A stretch of DNA of 64,000 nucleotides from NCBI RefSeq assembly GCF_014356525.2, contig NC_052508.1:43875858-43939857 (forward strand), given 5' to 3'. The DNA comes from Nilaparvata lugens. Its lineage: Eukaryota > Arthropoda > Insecta > Hemiptera > Delphacidae. The position numbers and the translations under genes were made by a program. The notes under the pieces were generated by a model that did not search any database, was not told the DNA's origin, and saw only the letters and a program-made list of their open reading frames with translations. This document shows positions 54,869-64,000 of the stretch, in pieces; the stretch's first letter is position 1, and each line of letters starts with the position of its first letter.

Positions 54869-55622
54869 ACGGCATACTATATCTGCCACTGTATCATTCA
54901 TTGAAGGTATCATAGATAAGGCTGATAAAGGAGAATATGTGATCGGGGTGCTATTAGACTTATCTAAAGCATTTGATAGTGTTGATATCAAATCCCTTAT
55001 CAGTAGGATCTCAAACGTTGGAATAAGAGGTGTTGAGGTTAATTTAATCAAGTCTTACTTGTCCAACCGTTATCAATATGTTATAATAAATTCTGATACC
55101 CAGGTAGCTGATTCAATGCCTCTCAGGGTCGCAAGAGGTGTACCACAAGGATCTTTTCTTGGACCTTTCCTTTTTGTGTTGTACACCAATGATCTGCAAT
55201 CATCTGTCCCAGTAGGTGTTAATGTTACTCTGTATGCTGACAATACAACCCTGATGATTAATGATAAGAGCCTCAATGAATTTGAAATAAATGCCAACAC
55301 TTTTACAAACCTCATTGTTCAATATTATAACAAGTCGTTTTTGTCAGTCAAACCAAATAAGAGTAAAGGTATGCAATTTGGTTATAAAAATTATTTCTTT
55401 GAACCGGTCATTAATATTGGAGACTCGAAGGTAGAAAATGTCTCAGAAGCAAATCTTCTAGGTCTGGTAATTGACAGAAGCCTTTCTTGGAATGCTCATA
55501 TTGAAAAACTTGCCAGCCATATAAGTACTAATTTATTTGTCCTGCAAAACATCATATGCTATGTACCCCTAGACACGGGAAGAGTCCTATATTTTGCATT
55601 GATTAATTCACACATTTCTTAA

Positions 55623-55707
55623 GAGCCCTACACACCTACGGATTTGGCTCGAGGATTTGGCCTGTCTTGACTTGGCTCGGGAGAAATCCGTGAGTGTGTA
55701 GGCTCTC
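55623..55707. mobile_element. Short MITE-like inverted repeat
   Basis: GAGCCCTACACACCTACGGATTT at the left is matched by AAATCCGTGAGTGTGTAGGCTC at the right. It has a TTAA-containing left flank and cuts the LINE RT right after LINSHIS. Confidence 0.6.
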
Positions 55708-56039
55708 CCGGCCGGGCACGTGTGGTTACCGAAAATCTAAATCGCCTAAAAATTGAGATAGCAAAATTTTGATTTCAGATTCGGATTCAGCACCCTCAAA
55801 TTAGTAAAATGGTTTTCAGGGACTCTAAAATAGTCGAAAATAAAATCAATATTTTTCCAATCAATGAATTGTCATAGTATTTTAAATACTATATTACACA
55901 AGATGTAAAAGTTCTATACCGTACTTATTGGGAGCTGGTTGAGGCTTTACAGTATTAAGTATAGAGGTTCAATTCTCTATCTACTGCTACACTGTCTGAA
56001 TAAATTATTAAGAGTTGGTGTGTTTCTGTGTGAGAAAGA

Positions 56040-56105
56040 GAGAGAGAAATTGATTGATTTTATTGACAGTGTGCTAGGTCTAGATAGACCCATTGCACAA
56101 AAACA
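56040..56105 (-). repeat. LINE 3' tail fragment
   Basis: On the minus strand: TGTCAATAAAATCAATCAAT, a polyadenylation-like signal followed by an (ATCA)n tail, preceded by a GGTCTATCTAGACC hairpin. Confidence 0.4.
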
Positions 56106-56112
56106 GCATTAC

Positions 56113-56117
<5 letters not shown>

Positions 56118-56191
<74 letters not shown>

Positions 56192-56200
56192 TAGATAGAT
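56118..56200. repeat. (TA)n then (GATA)n microsatellite
   Basis: About 70 bp of TA with one interruption, then three GATA units. Confidence 0.9.
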
Positions 56201-56494
56201 AATTGAACAAAATAGTATTAATGCAATTAAGAAAACGAAAAATTAGTAGATAACTGGAAAATGACAGATTAATTGTTATAATTATTATAAGATAGCAGAA
56301 AGCTCTATCCAGGAGTTAGAGAGAGTAGAGAGAAATAAGGGGACAGGGAGAAGTGATGAAGAAGAAAAGTAAAACATATATATTAAAAAGAAACTACAAA
56401 TAAAGCACAATTACTTTCAAGTGGTGTTGAAAGATCTGATAATGAAACTGCACTTCAGGACCTCAAAAAGCCTACTGAATTCACATCTGTCAGA

Positions 56495-56640
56495 GAGATT
56501 GATTGATTGAGTACTTTATGTAGATTACAATATATACTGGCTTATACACTTATATACAATAGCTTACAATACAGCAAAATTATAGATGAATTTACATAAT
56601 ATAGACTAAGAAAATAATTATTGAACTGTATATGATATGA
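56495..56640 (-). repeat. LINE 3' end fragment with (AATC)n tail
   Basis: On the minus strand the sequence ends CTACATAAAGTACTCAATCAATCAATC, a microsatellite-tailed LINE 3' end like the one at 56040. No coding is left. Confidence 0.4.
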
Positions 56641-59371
56641 AAAAGCAATTTGTAATATATAATAACTGTAGATAATTATATTGTTATGCATCTACATAAA
56701 TTGGCAGAGATTTGGACATATCAATGTCCATTCTTTGGAAAGAATATTAAAAATATCCTCCCCACTAACTCTCTACCAAAATGTTAATTTCATTAATAAA
56801 ACTAAGGATTTATTTATTAGTGGAAATATTGTAAAAGTTTTAATTAACATGAATACTCAAGAGAAAAAAAAAACAGAAAATTTGTAGAAAATAATGATAT
56901 AGGTAGATAAGATCAAATTATTGATTAATAAAATGAAGTAGGCTGAAAGTAGATCAGAGTTATCAACTTTCAGTAATATACAGCAGTATGCAGTGGATAA
57001 TTAAAATAACATGAGTTTATATTATATATATTGTCACGTGGTATTTCAGCACCACAAAATATTTTTGAAATGAACTACTGAACTTTAATAGAATTATAAA
57101 ATGGAAAAGAAAGATAACCTAGTCAAAGAACCACTCAAGTAAAATCGAATGTTGTTAGTGATAAAAGAGTAATCGTATTATCTAAAATGATAAGAAAAAA
57201 CATGCATAATTGTGATTCAACAAATATGAGGATCCATTGGCAGAATTAAAAATTATAAAGCGGCTTATTTATTATTGGCAGATCATAAAAAATAAAAGTT
57301 TGAATGTACATTTGAGGTTAGAATTATTTGTTTACACTTTTAAATGAATCAATCGATCTAGAATAAATCGATAGTTATTTGAATCAATACCTAACAAATC
57401 AGCTGATTGTTCGATCAACCAGTACAAGTTGAATTATAAAGTTTATTCACAAAAGATGTATTATATATACTGAGGAAGATTTATGTAAATAAATAGGGAC
57501 AACTATTATTGCTGCATAAATATTTATTACAATCTAAAAAAGTACAAAAATCAAGGGTATACAAAACTCGTATAAAAAACTAAATATATGTTACATGTAA
57601 ACATCGTATATCGCGATTTATTTATCAGAATAGTTTAAGACAATCACTCCATATATTTATATAAATACTTTTATTTATTTTCTCTATTATAAAGTTGAAG
57701 AAACCCTGAATCTGAAGCAACCAATTGTATTGAGTTTGTTAAATTAAAAGCCAATCAGAAAGAAGCTTACAAATCGTTCAAGGAAGAGATAAAATTTTTC
57801 TGAAAACCACTTCTTCTGGCTTGTGATCTCGTTCTGAAAGGATGCACAAGGAAATTAGGGTTCTTCCTTCTTGTTAAATTTTAAAATTATCAAGCCAATC
57901 CCTTTTTTAAATGTGAACTATTTGTAATTAATGTTTATTTATCTGTGAACTCAGTGTTGTTGAAGAGTTCGTAATTGTAATCAATTCCCATAAATATATC
58001 TTTAATTCGGAAAGAAATCTATAAGAAATCTGGACCACGCGCTAGCCCAGCCAAGACGAAAAGGACCTGCATAATTAATTATTGGAATTAATTAATTCAT
58101 TCTACGAGACCGTCAAGAACATCATTAATGTGAGTGTTTGTTCAAATGAGCTCGTTTTATAAAGGCCTTTTTAATAAGAGTTGGGGAATTGATAAAAGCG
58201 CTATACAAATTAATTCAAATTTATGAAATTTGCAACGTGTTGAATACTATCATATATTCTATAAGAACATTTTATGAATTTTATTTGATTTATGTAGGAA
58301 GCTTACTTCCATGCACGGCATGAACGCATAAAACCCTGAGATTTTATTTTTTGAATATTAATTTAATAGTTATTATTCGCTGATTGATCAAAGCATGTCT
58401 TATTAAATCTACAGACCGAACAGGTTTTAAATTGTAGAATTATGAATTGACTTGAAGTCCAAGTATCAGTATTAAATATAATATATTTATAATCTTTAAA
58501 GCTCACAACTGTGAATGCTAGTAAACCCTGTAATAATTGTTCAACTATTGAAGAATTTATTTAAAGAACATTTTATATATATTGTTTTATGGGAATATAT
58601 TTTGTGTTTTATGTCAGCATACAAAATCATAGAAGTTTATTTTATCCTAATTCATCTCGTGCTATACAGTTTGAGCTGTCTTGGTACCAAGAAAAAATAT
58701 TCAGCAGCATATAAAATTATTGAATCAATTAATATCGATCTTATTAAGAGCATTCAGTACTTATCATCCTTTGATGATAGTCACATTAGTCTGCCAGAAA
58801 AAATATATTGATAATTATATTAATAAGGTTCCAGTTATATCATATAAGGATCCAGAGAGCTTCAAGAACTGGCGTTGTAAGTTCTAAGGAATTTCAGAAG
58901 GATAAATTGGTGGATACCTGTATTCATGATGAGCGTTTTAAAAATCAACTAGAAAAAACCATAGTTGGTCTTCATTATTCTCGGTTGGATACATGTTACT
59001 GGTAATCAGTCATCAACTATCTTTTCGATTTCCTTATTGGTATTCTTCAAGAACTTCACAGAAGCAGCGGTAAGAATTATTAATCACCAGTCATTGAACC
59101 TTGTGGTGATTAATTATATTTGGAAAATTCATGTATCTACCACTGAGCTAGAGCTGCGGTTTGAACCCAGCAATTTTGCAAGCCGGACGGCCTTAACTAT
59201 TTGCGAATTTATTCGCAAATTAGGGACTTTAGCAACTGCTCTTATATATACTAAATTTACCATTTTACATAATATCACCCAACAAATGGGGCAAAGGTTT
59301 ACCATTTCACATAATGGCTTCACAACGTGGGACTCTATCATAAGAGATGAACCCCCAGGAAGTACGTTTTC

Positions 59372-59375
<4 letters not shown>
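56640..59375. other. No supported gene
   Basis: 2.7 kb of AT-rich sequence. A tRNA-like B-box word (GGTTTGAACC) and TAGCTCAGTGGTAGA (minus-strand A-box-like) lie close together near 59125-59165, but in the wrong order for one tRNA. Several short frames are present without recognisable domains. Confidence 0.4.

Positions 59376-59438
<63 letters not shown>
59376..59438. repeat. (TA)n tract
   Basis: Uninterrupted TA array bordering the Penelope tail. Confidence 0.9.
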
Positions 59439-59440
<2 letters not shown>

Positions 59441-59441
<1 letters not shown>

Positions 59442-59890
59442 ACCCTTTAAAGTTTGTAATATAAATTAAAACAGGAGACACGATATAAATAGATTGAAAA
59501 CACTTGAAAACTTACATTAGAAATGAGGGAAATTTTCGGAGACTGTCTCCTTTCTTAACCGAGAAGACTGCAGTTTTGAATCCAATGGTTGTGTGACCAT
59601 AGAGTACGCACGGAGCCTCAATTGTAGCAGCAGAAACCACAGATTACGCGGTGCAGATGGATGGAGAGAAAAAGGGTACAGATTCAGGAGACATTATGGG
59701 GGTATTTAGGTGGTGGTTACAAACGGGATATTTAAGATTTGAGTGAGTTATGAATAAGGAAAGGTGTAGCTTATGAATTGATAGAAAAGAGGAGATTTAA
59801 AATTAGAAATCAAAAAAGAATTAGACTAAAATTGGAGAAAGGAATTGTAGAATTGAACTTGAATGGAATTTATTTTTCATTTTTATTATA
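59441..59890 (-). mobile_element. Penelope-like tail, reverse-oriented second copy
   Basis: Reverse complement of 12207-12640 over about 420 bp, with scattered substitutions (roughly 93-95% identity by eye). Flanked by (TA)n on the low side and a short TA run at 59887-59898. No Penelope coding accompanies it, so it is a tail-only insertion. Confidence 0.75.
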
Positions 59891-59898
59891 TATATATA

Positions 59899-60029
59899 AC
59901 TAATTTTGTGAATCGATTCAAGGTCAATATTGTTTATAAGATGGGAATATCCAATTATAATGGGTTGTGTTTTGATGAGATTAAGCTTAAGGCCATTTTT
60001 CTTTGTCCATTCCACAATCGAATTGATAT
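59899..60029 (-). repeat. 131-bp LINE RT fragment captured between TA tracts
   Basis: Nearly identical to 60582-60712 (offset 683, same orientation), covering the RT segment after the YADD region. Bounded by TATATATA on both sides (59887-59898; 60026-60041). Confidence 0.85.
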
Positions 60030-60071
60030 ATATATATATATACAATTCATTCTATAACAGGTTTAAAGGGT

Positions 60072-61073
60072 TTATATTGGTGGGATGTGTGTATCTAGTA
60101 TGGTTCTAGTATGTGAAGCATCTATCCTCCTACCTTCAGAGACAAATTTGGAATCATCTTTAAAATAGTTCGGATTACCATATTTCAAGATAATTCTAAC
60201 AAGCTTGACTATTCGAAAAAGCCTTTGATCGGGAAGCTTTAATGTTGAACTAGCAATGTGGGCTGGGGTGATATGTTCATGGCATTGGAGAGAATAGACG
60301 AAACGTGGACAATAATTTTGGCAACACTGTGGTATATCATTCATAGTGACTTGCATATCATTAAGAACAGAATTACAATACATTAAATGTTGGAAGATGA
60401 GAGATTGAACCAATAATAATTTAATGTTTCTAGGGAGGATATTGTGCATTTTCTTCAATGCATGGCTGAGGAATACCTTTTTACAAGTTTTGTTCATTTG
60501 TTCTGACCAGTCAAGAGTATTATTCATAATAATGCCTCAATTTTTAACTGAGCTACAGTAAGGAATGTCATTACCATCTACACTAATTTTGTGAATCGAT
60601 TCAAGGTCAATATTGTTTATAAGATGGGAATATCCAATTATAATGGGTTGTGTTTTGATGAGATTAAGCTTAAGGCCATTTTTCTTTGTCCATTCCACAA
60701 TCGAATTGATATCCTGATTCATTATTCCAACTGTTTCATTAATTTTTGTTATGGGAAAGCTTGAATAGATTTGAAGGTCGTCTGCATAAGTATGGAAACT
60801 GGAGAATTTGATAATGGAAGAAAGGTCATTTGCATACAAAGTGAAGAGGAGAGGGCCTAAAATTGAACCTTGTGGTACTCCATGCATAACATTTTTCCAA
60901 GTTGACTTTTTGTCACCAACAGATACACATGATAGATTGGATTTGAACCAAACTAACGGGTTGTGACTGAAACCAAGAATAGCCAACTTATTCAAAAGGA
61001 CTGTATGATCAACAGTATCGAATGCTTTAGAAAAATCAAATAGGTTGAGGATGGTGCATTTTCTTTGGTCCAT
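60072..61073 (-). pseudogene. LINE reverse transcriptase, broken
   Basis: 60537-61073 reads LNLFDFSKAFDTVDHTVLLN, HGVPQGSILGPLLFTLYAND and the catalytic HTYADDLQIYSSFP. 60072-60527 follows after a stop near 60535, with LDWSEQMNKTCKKVFLSHAL and LPRNIKLLLVQSLIF. The YADD box is intact. The Gly/His positions around VPQG are normal. It lacks the last residues of the RT C-terminus compared with related elements. Confidence 0.8.
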
Positions 61074-61701
61074 AGCTAACCTTATATCATCAGTGACACA
61101 AAGCAGAGCTGTCTCAGTTGAATGGAATTTCCTAAAGCCTAATTGAAAGTTATGAAGCTTACTATTCTTGTAATATGTATATTGGAAATGTATGTAATGG
61201 TTGGTAAAACAGCAAATAACATCTTAATAAATTTGATAGGAATTTTGTCTACACCCATGGCGTTACTAAGAATACATTGAATTGCTTTGAAAGTGTCTTC
61301 TTCTGAGATTGGATGGAAATGAAATTGATCAATAAGTGGTATATCTAAGTTTGCAACCTGCTCTTCAAGATCATTGATATGATTACCAATGACAACTTCA
61401 TCGCGTTGGTTGGAATGTGAAACGAAATGGTCATTTATATTGTCCAGTGGTAAATCAATTTGGGGATTTGATTTATGTTTGCCAAGCGCAAATTCTTTTA
61501 TTCCCTGCCAAAGTGATTTAGAGTTTTGTCTATTGTTGTCATGAACGAATTCAAGTACCTAATCTTTGAGTTTAGACTCTATTTCTAAGGCTCCTATACT
61601 ATATCAAACTGTCAAAGTCGAATGTCTTTTTGAATTTCCTATGTGCTTTGTCTGTCTCTACGTCCCATTGTCTTAAGTATGTCTTCAGTCATCCACGGTA
61701 C
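61074..61701 (-). pseudogene. LINE linker and RT N-terminus, frameshifted
   Basis: Pieces such as DLEEQVANLDIPLIDQ, ISEEDTFKAIQCILSNAMGV and DKIPIKFIK can be read in one minus frame, with stops and shifts around them. Equivalent to the region before the RT core in the LINE at 6995-9283. Confidence 0.6.
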
Positions 61702-62612
61702 TCATCGTTTTCTATTAATCCTCCTTGTCACATAAGGTGCATGTTTGTCATACAAAGTCAAAGTCCAATTCTCGAAAGTCTTGACCATGTTATCAACTGA
61801 GGCTAATGCTTCAATTTGATGCAATGGAGTCTGAGCCACATCATTCAGGAAGGCGGCTTCATCAAAGTTTTTGAAGTCTCTATAAGTGATAATTTTCTGT
61901 TCTGGCTTAGATATCTTATTGGAAAGTACACAGTAGATCAAATCGTGTCCAGAAATAGCTGGGGGACTGGGATTTGACCTGTTTGAACAACCTTGTTGGG
62001 ATCACTAACAATGAGAAGGTCAATGAGTGTGTCTGATTCATTAGTATGAGTTGGATCGAGAGGTAAAATAGACATGTTTAGGCATTGGAAAATTGTAGTC
62101 AGTTGAAAGTAGTCAAAGTTACGATTTGTCATGTTTAAGTCGGTGTTCATATCCCACATAGCTAGTATACGTTTATAACAAGGCATAAGAGAAAGCAAGG
62201 CATTTTCGAAATCTGTAAAATGACCTATTTTTGGTGGGGGATAACAGATACCAACAAGTAGTTTATCTGAACTGGATAAGGATAATTCAAGTAGCATGAA
62301 GTCTGGTCTGGAACAATACTCCTGTTTAGATGTGATTGGAACTTTTGTTTTGATACCATCTTTCACATAAACTGCTACACCCCCACAAGCTTCATTTAAT
62401 CTATCATTTCGGAAGAGATTATATCCAGGTAATGCAACAAGATTTGAAGGAATACTAGGCTTTAAGAATGATTCGAAAATTCCAATTATATTGTAGTCCT
62501 GAGAACGGAAGATTGCTCTGAGTTCATCAATGTGACAGCTGAGGGATTGGACGTTAAGGTGAGCAGCCTTGAAAAGTTTTTTGAAAGAGTGGAGCTCATT
62601 TGATAGAAACAA
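61702..62612 (-). pseudogene. LINE AP-like endonuclease
   Basis: 61938-62612 (225 codons) reads AHLNVQSLSCHIDELRAIF, ESFLKPSIPSNLVALPGY, a CGGVAVYV block, and MWDMNTDL where GDFNTDL is expected. The frame then slips at 61938-61941 into HDLIYCVLSNK and IITYRDFKNF (61702-61941). The fold is that of EEP endonucleases. Loss of the G-D-F triad and the TETWL-type Glu motif (here FESFL) suggests inactivity. Confidence 0.75.
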
Positions 62613-62640
62613 ACCTGCGTCATTATTACTATTATTAAAA

Positions 62641-62925
62641 TAAGCATACCTACTTGAGGGCGAGCGAGCTTACGTGTCAGTGAGAGGCATCATGGAAGCA
62701 GCAGACCAACCGTGAACCGACCTCAGAACGACACATGACGGGGAAAATGGGGATGAAACTCATAAAACTTAACCTAAATGAAAAAGTCTCTTGATTCGAG
62801 TGCATTCTGTATGCCTTGACAGTTCGGCTCCCTTCACTATTTGAAAATACTAGTTCAAAAATTCACTAAACAAAATAAGATGTAGATGTTGTGATCTGTG
62901 GGGTTCCAGTGGTGAATAATCAGAA
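62641..62925. other. No feature seen
   Basis: Spacer between the LINE 5' end and the purine-rich repeats. Confidence 0.35.
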
Positions 62926-62929
62926 TGGT

Positions 62930-63260
62930 GAATAAGATGAAGATTGTGGAAGAACTGATCTAGGTAGTAGAAGATCTAGTCCAAATGGAGATGAAGCGAG
63001 AAGGAATCCAGTAGTGGAAGAATTGAGTCCAAGTGGAGGTACAGCGAGAAGGAATCCAGTACCATAGTGGAAGATCGAGTCAAAGTGAAGATTGTGCAAG
63101 AAGGAATCCAGTAGTGGAAGATAAAGTCCAAGTGGAGATAGAGAGAGATTGAATCCAGTGGTGGAAAATCGAGTCCAAGTGGAGATAGAGAGAGATTTAG
63201 TCCAGTAGTGGAAGATCGTGTACAAGGTGGAGATAGAGCAAAGTGGAATCCAGTAAAAAC
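62930..63260. repeat. About 55-60-bp purine-rich minisatellite
   Basis: Five to six imperfect units containing GGAATCCAGTAGTGGAAGA, GAGTCCAAGTGGAGATAGAG and variants run head to tail. Strong purine bias on the plus strand. Confidence 0.8.
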
Positions 63261-63598
63261 TGTGAAAGAGAAGAAAAAGCCAGCAGAAAAAGAAAAATTT
63301 TTGAAGAAAGTTATTACTTGAGAAATGATACATTATACAACAGATAATGAATAATATTTCCATAAATGTATGATTTACTGTGAGAAAGAATCAAATATCA
63401 AATATGGATATTAGTGGAAAGTACTCAGATAGAAAGAGAAAAGGTAATCTACCGTGACAAAGCAAATAAACATTTGAACATGCTGGATAGCTAGTGGAAA
63501 AAATGATAATAATAGGGAAGGAGAGAAGAGAAAGAAGAAATGTGCACAATAGTAGATATATATTGTATGTTCTGTGACAAAATGCACCAGACTTCCCC

Positions 63599-63648
63599 AC
63601 CTAACCTAACCTAACCTAACAAACCCAACCTAACCTAACCCAACCTAA
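63599..63648. repeat. Interstitial telomere-like (CCTAA)n array
   Basis: About nine CCTAA units with some CCCAA and ACAAA variants. TTAGG is the ancestral insect telomere repeat. A much shorter CTAACCTAACCTAG lies in both arms of the long-TIR element (33846; 36972). Confidence 0.75.
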
Positions 63649-63789
63649 GGTCAAGGTCAAGTGAAAAACTTAGAAAAAAACTTGGAAAAAATTAATAGAT
63701 TTTAATAATAATTGAAAAAAAATGATAGATTTTAATAATAATTTTGAAAAAAATTAATAAAATTTAATAATGAAAAATCAAAAATAAAT

Positions 63790-64000
63790 CAGAAGGCCTC
63801 CCACCCACTCTGGAGTGTATATATAGTGTTCACAACAGTGGGGGGACCATCAGTGTTCAGTTAAGAGCTATAGAGAACACATCTCCCACGTTCAGTTCTA
63901 GGACCTGGCATTTCAGCACACAGCCACACACTTATCTTTGTGAAAAAGTATCCTAGGACACACCGCCGCCATTTTGATCTTCAATAAAATAGTATTTGTT
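63790..64000 (+). promoter_or_regulatory. Possible promoter or LTR at the window edge
   Basis: A TATA-like GTATATATAG at about 63816 is followed 30-45 bp on by ATCAGTGTTCAGTTAAG (an insect initiator-like TCAGT). A polyadenylation-like AATAAAATAG lies at 63983. A TATA-Inr-AATAAA order within 200 bp is typical of LTRs. Only one copy is visible, so this is tentative. Confidence 0.35.

Larger units (their letters stand above)
47040..55621 (+). pseudogene. LINE RT split by a 7.5-kb LTR retrotransposon
   Basis: 47060-47375 reads VGFDNIPISIVEACCNQIVE, LKIAKVVPLFKNG, NNYRPISILSAFSKIFEKLI and QNGFMRGKS. After the LTR element the same protein resumes at about 54876 with TISATVSFIEGI, LLDLSKAFDSVDIK, GVPQGSFLGPFLFVLY, the YADNTTLM box (YAD-N instead of YADD) and NLLGLVIDRSLSWN to LINSHIS at 55621. 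The second half is a long open frame (54831-55622). The Asp to Asn change in the catalytic box makes the RT dead. It is cut at 55621 by a small MITE-like element. Confidence 0.8.
60050..62640 (-). mobile_element. Decayed CR1/Jockey-like LINE, 3'-truncated
   Basis: Minus-strand relative of the LINE at 6640-11544 (same domain order, related motifs). The 5' end is near 62640; the C-terminus is cut near 60060 at the TA tract. Coding is broken into at least four frames with an undisrupted endonuclease frame. Confidence 0.75.

Noticed and set aside
59125..59165. tRNA-like gene (TAGCTCAGTGGTAGA plus GGGTTCAAACC on the minus strand)
   Set aside because: The B-box-like word precedes the A-box-like word, so they cannot belong to one tRNA; at most a decayed SINE dimer.
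58965..59450. 161-residue plus-strand ORF ending in Ile-Tyr repeats
   Set aside because: The tail is a translated (TA)n tract and the rest shows no domain; treated as chance.
62920..63363. 147-residue minus-strand ORF
   Set aside because: It reads through the purine-rich minisatellite and has a repeat-driven composition without domains.
47036..64000. N-terminal fritz exons on the minus strand
   Set aside because: No segment with WD-repeat-like WDPCP sequence and matching splice phase was found; probably outside the window.
1..64000. CRISPR array, operons or bacterial signals
   Set aside because: The window is eukaryotic (spliced gene, insect transposons); tandem repeats seen are minisatellites, not spacer-repeat arrays.

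Overview
This window looks like intronic sequence of an insect nuclear genome, most likely a hemipteran such as a planthopper or leafhopper (organism is inference). It is AT-rich and dense with insect-type transposons: CR1/Jockey-like LINEs with microsatellite tails, a Penelope-like element, OTU-containing Helitrons, a P-superfamily element, mariner, and many short inverted-repeat elements. A CCTAA array matches the insect telomere unit. The only convincing host gene is a minus-strand homologue of fritz/WDPCP (planar cell polarity effector).

Six fritz exons lie at 46663-46826, 44347-44454, 28644-28879, 26960-27083, 26066-26226 and 3487-3707. All have AG/GT boundaries, and every junction preserves codon phase. 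Together they encode about 338 residues of the middle and C-terminal part. The introns (15.5 kb and 22.4 kb are the largest) hold almost everything else. N-terminal exons were not found and probably lie beyond 64000.

1-13 kb: small repeats, then a Penelope-like element split by a full-size LINE (6640-11544). That LINE carries an internal 793-bp tandem duplication. The Penelope tail sits among (TA)n tracts.

13-21 kb: a THAP-exon fragment inside inverted repeats, a LINE 3' end, a MITE, and a second LINE. The second LINE is split by a 2168-bp TG...CA LTR-like insertion with a 5-bp target duplication; removing it restores the reading frame.

21-25.9 kb: a P-superfamily element (21038-24720) with terminal inverted repeats, a 7-bp target duplication and a broken THAP gene. 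A LINE is nested inside it.

29.7-42.8 kb: the most notable region. A plus-strand Helitron (about 31970-42828) encodes OTU, 15-residue repeats, Rep and Pif1 helicase. It abuts an inverted copy of its own 3' 2.26 kb (29714-31970). Codon 8 of the Helitron gene is interrupted by a 3403-bp element (33717-37119). This element has 0.67-0.85 kb terminal inverted repeats, a 4-bp GTGA target duplication and a decayed gene of a capsid-like (double jelly-roll-like) family. Removing the element restores the Helitron frame exactly.

43-55.6 kb: a MITE, LINE fragments, and a LINE split by a 7.5-kb Gypsy-type LTR element. The LTR element carries three tandem copies of an integrase C-terminal segment and hosts a MITE and a deleted mariner.

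55.6-64 kb: LINE 3' ends, a second Penelope tail, a decayed minus-strand LINE, minisatellites, a telomere-like array and a possible LTR or promoter at the edge.

The transposons do not form a pathway with fritz. The layout is a record of nested insertions into one host gene.
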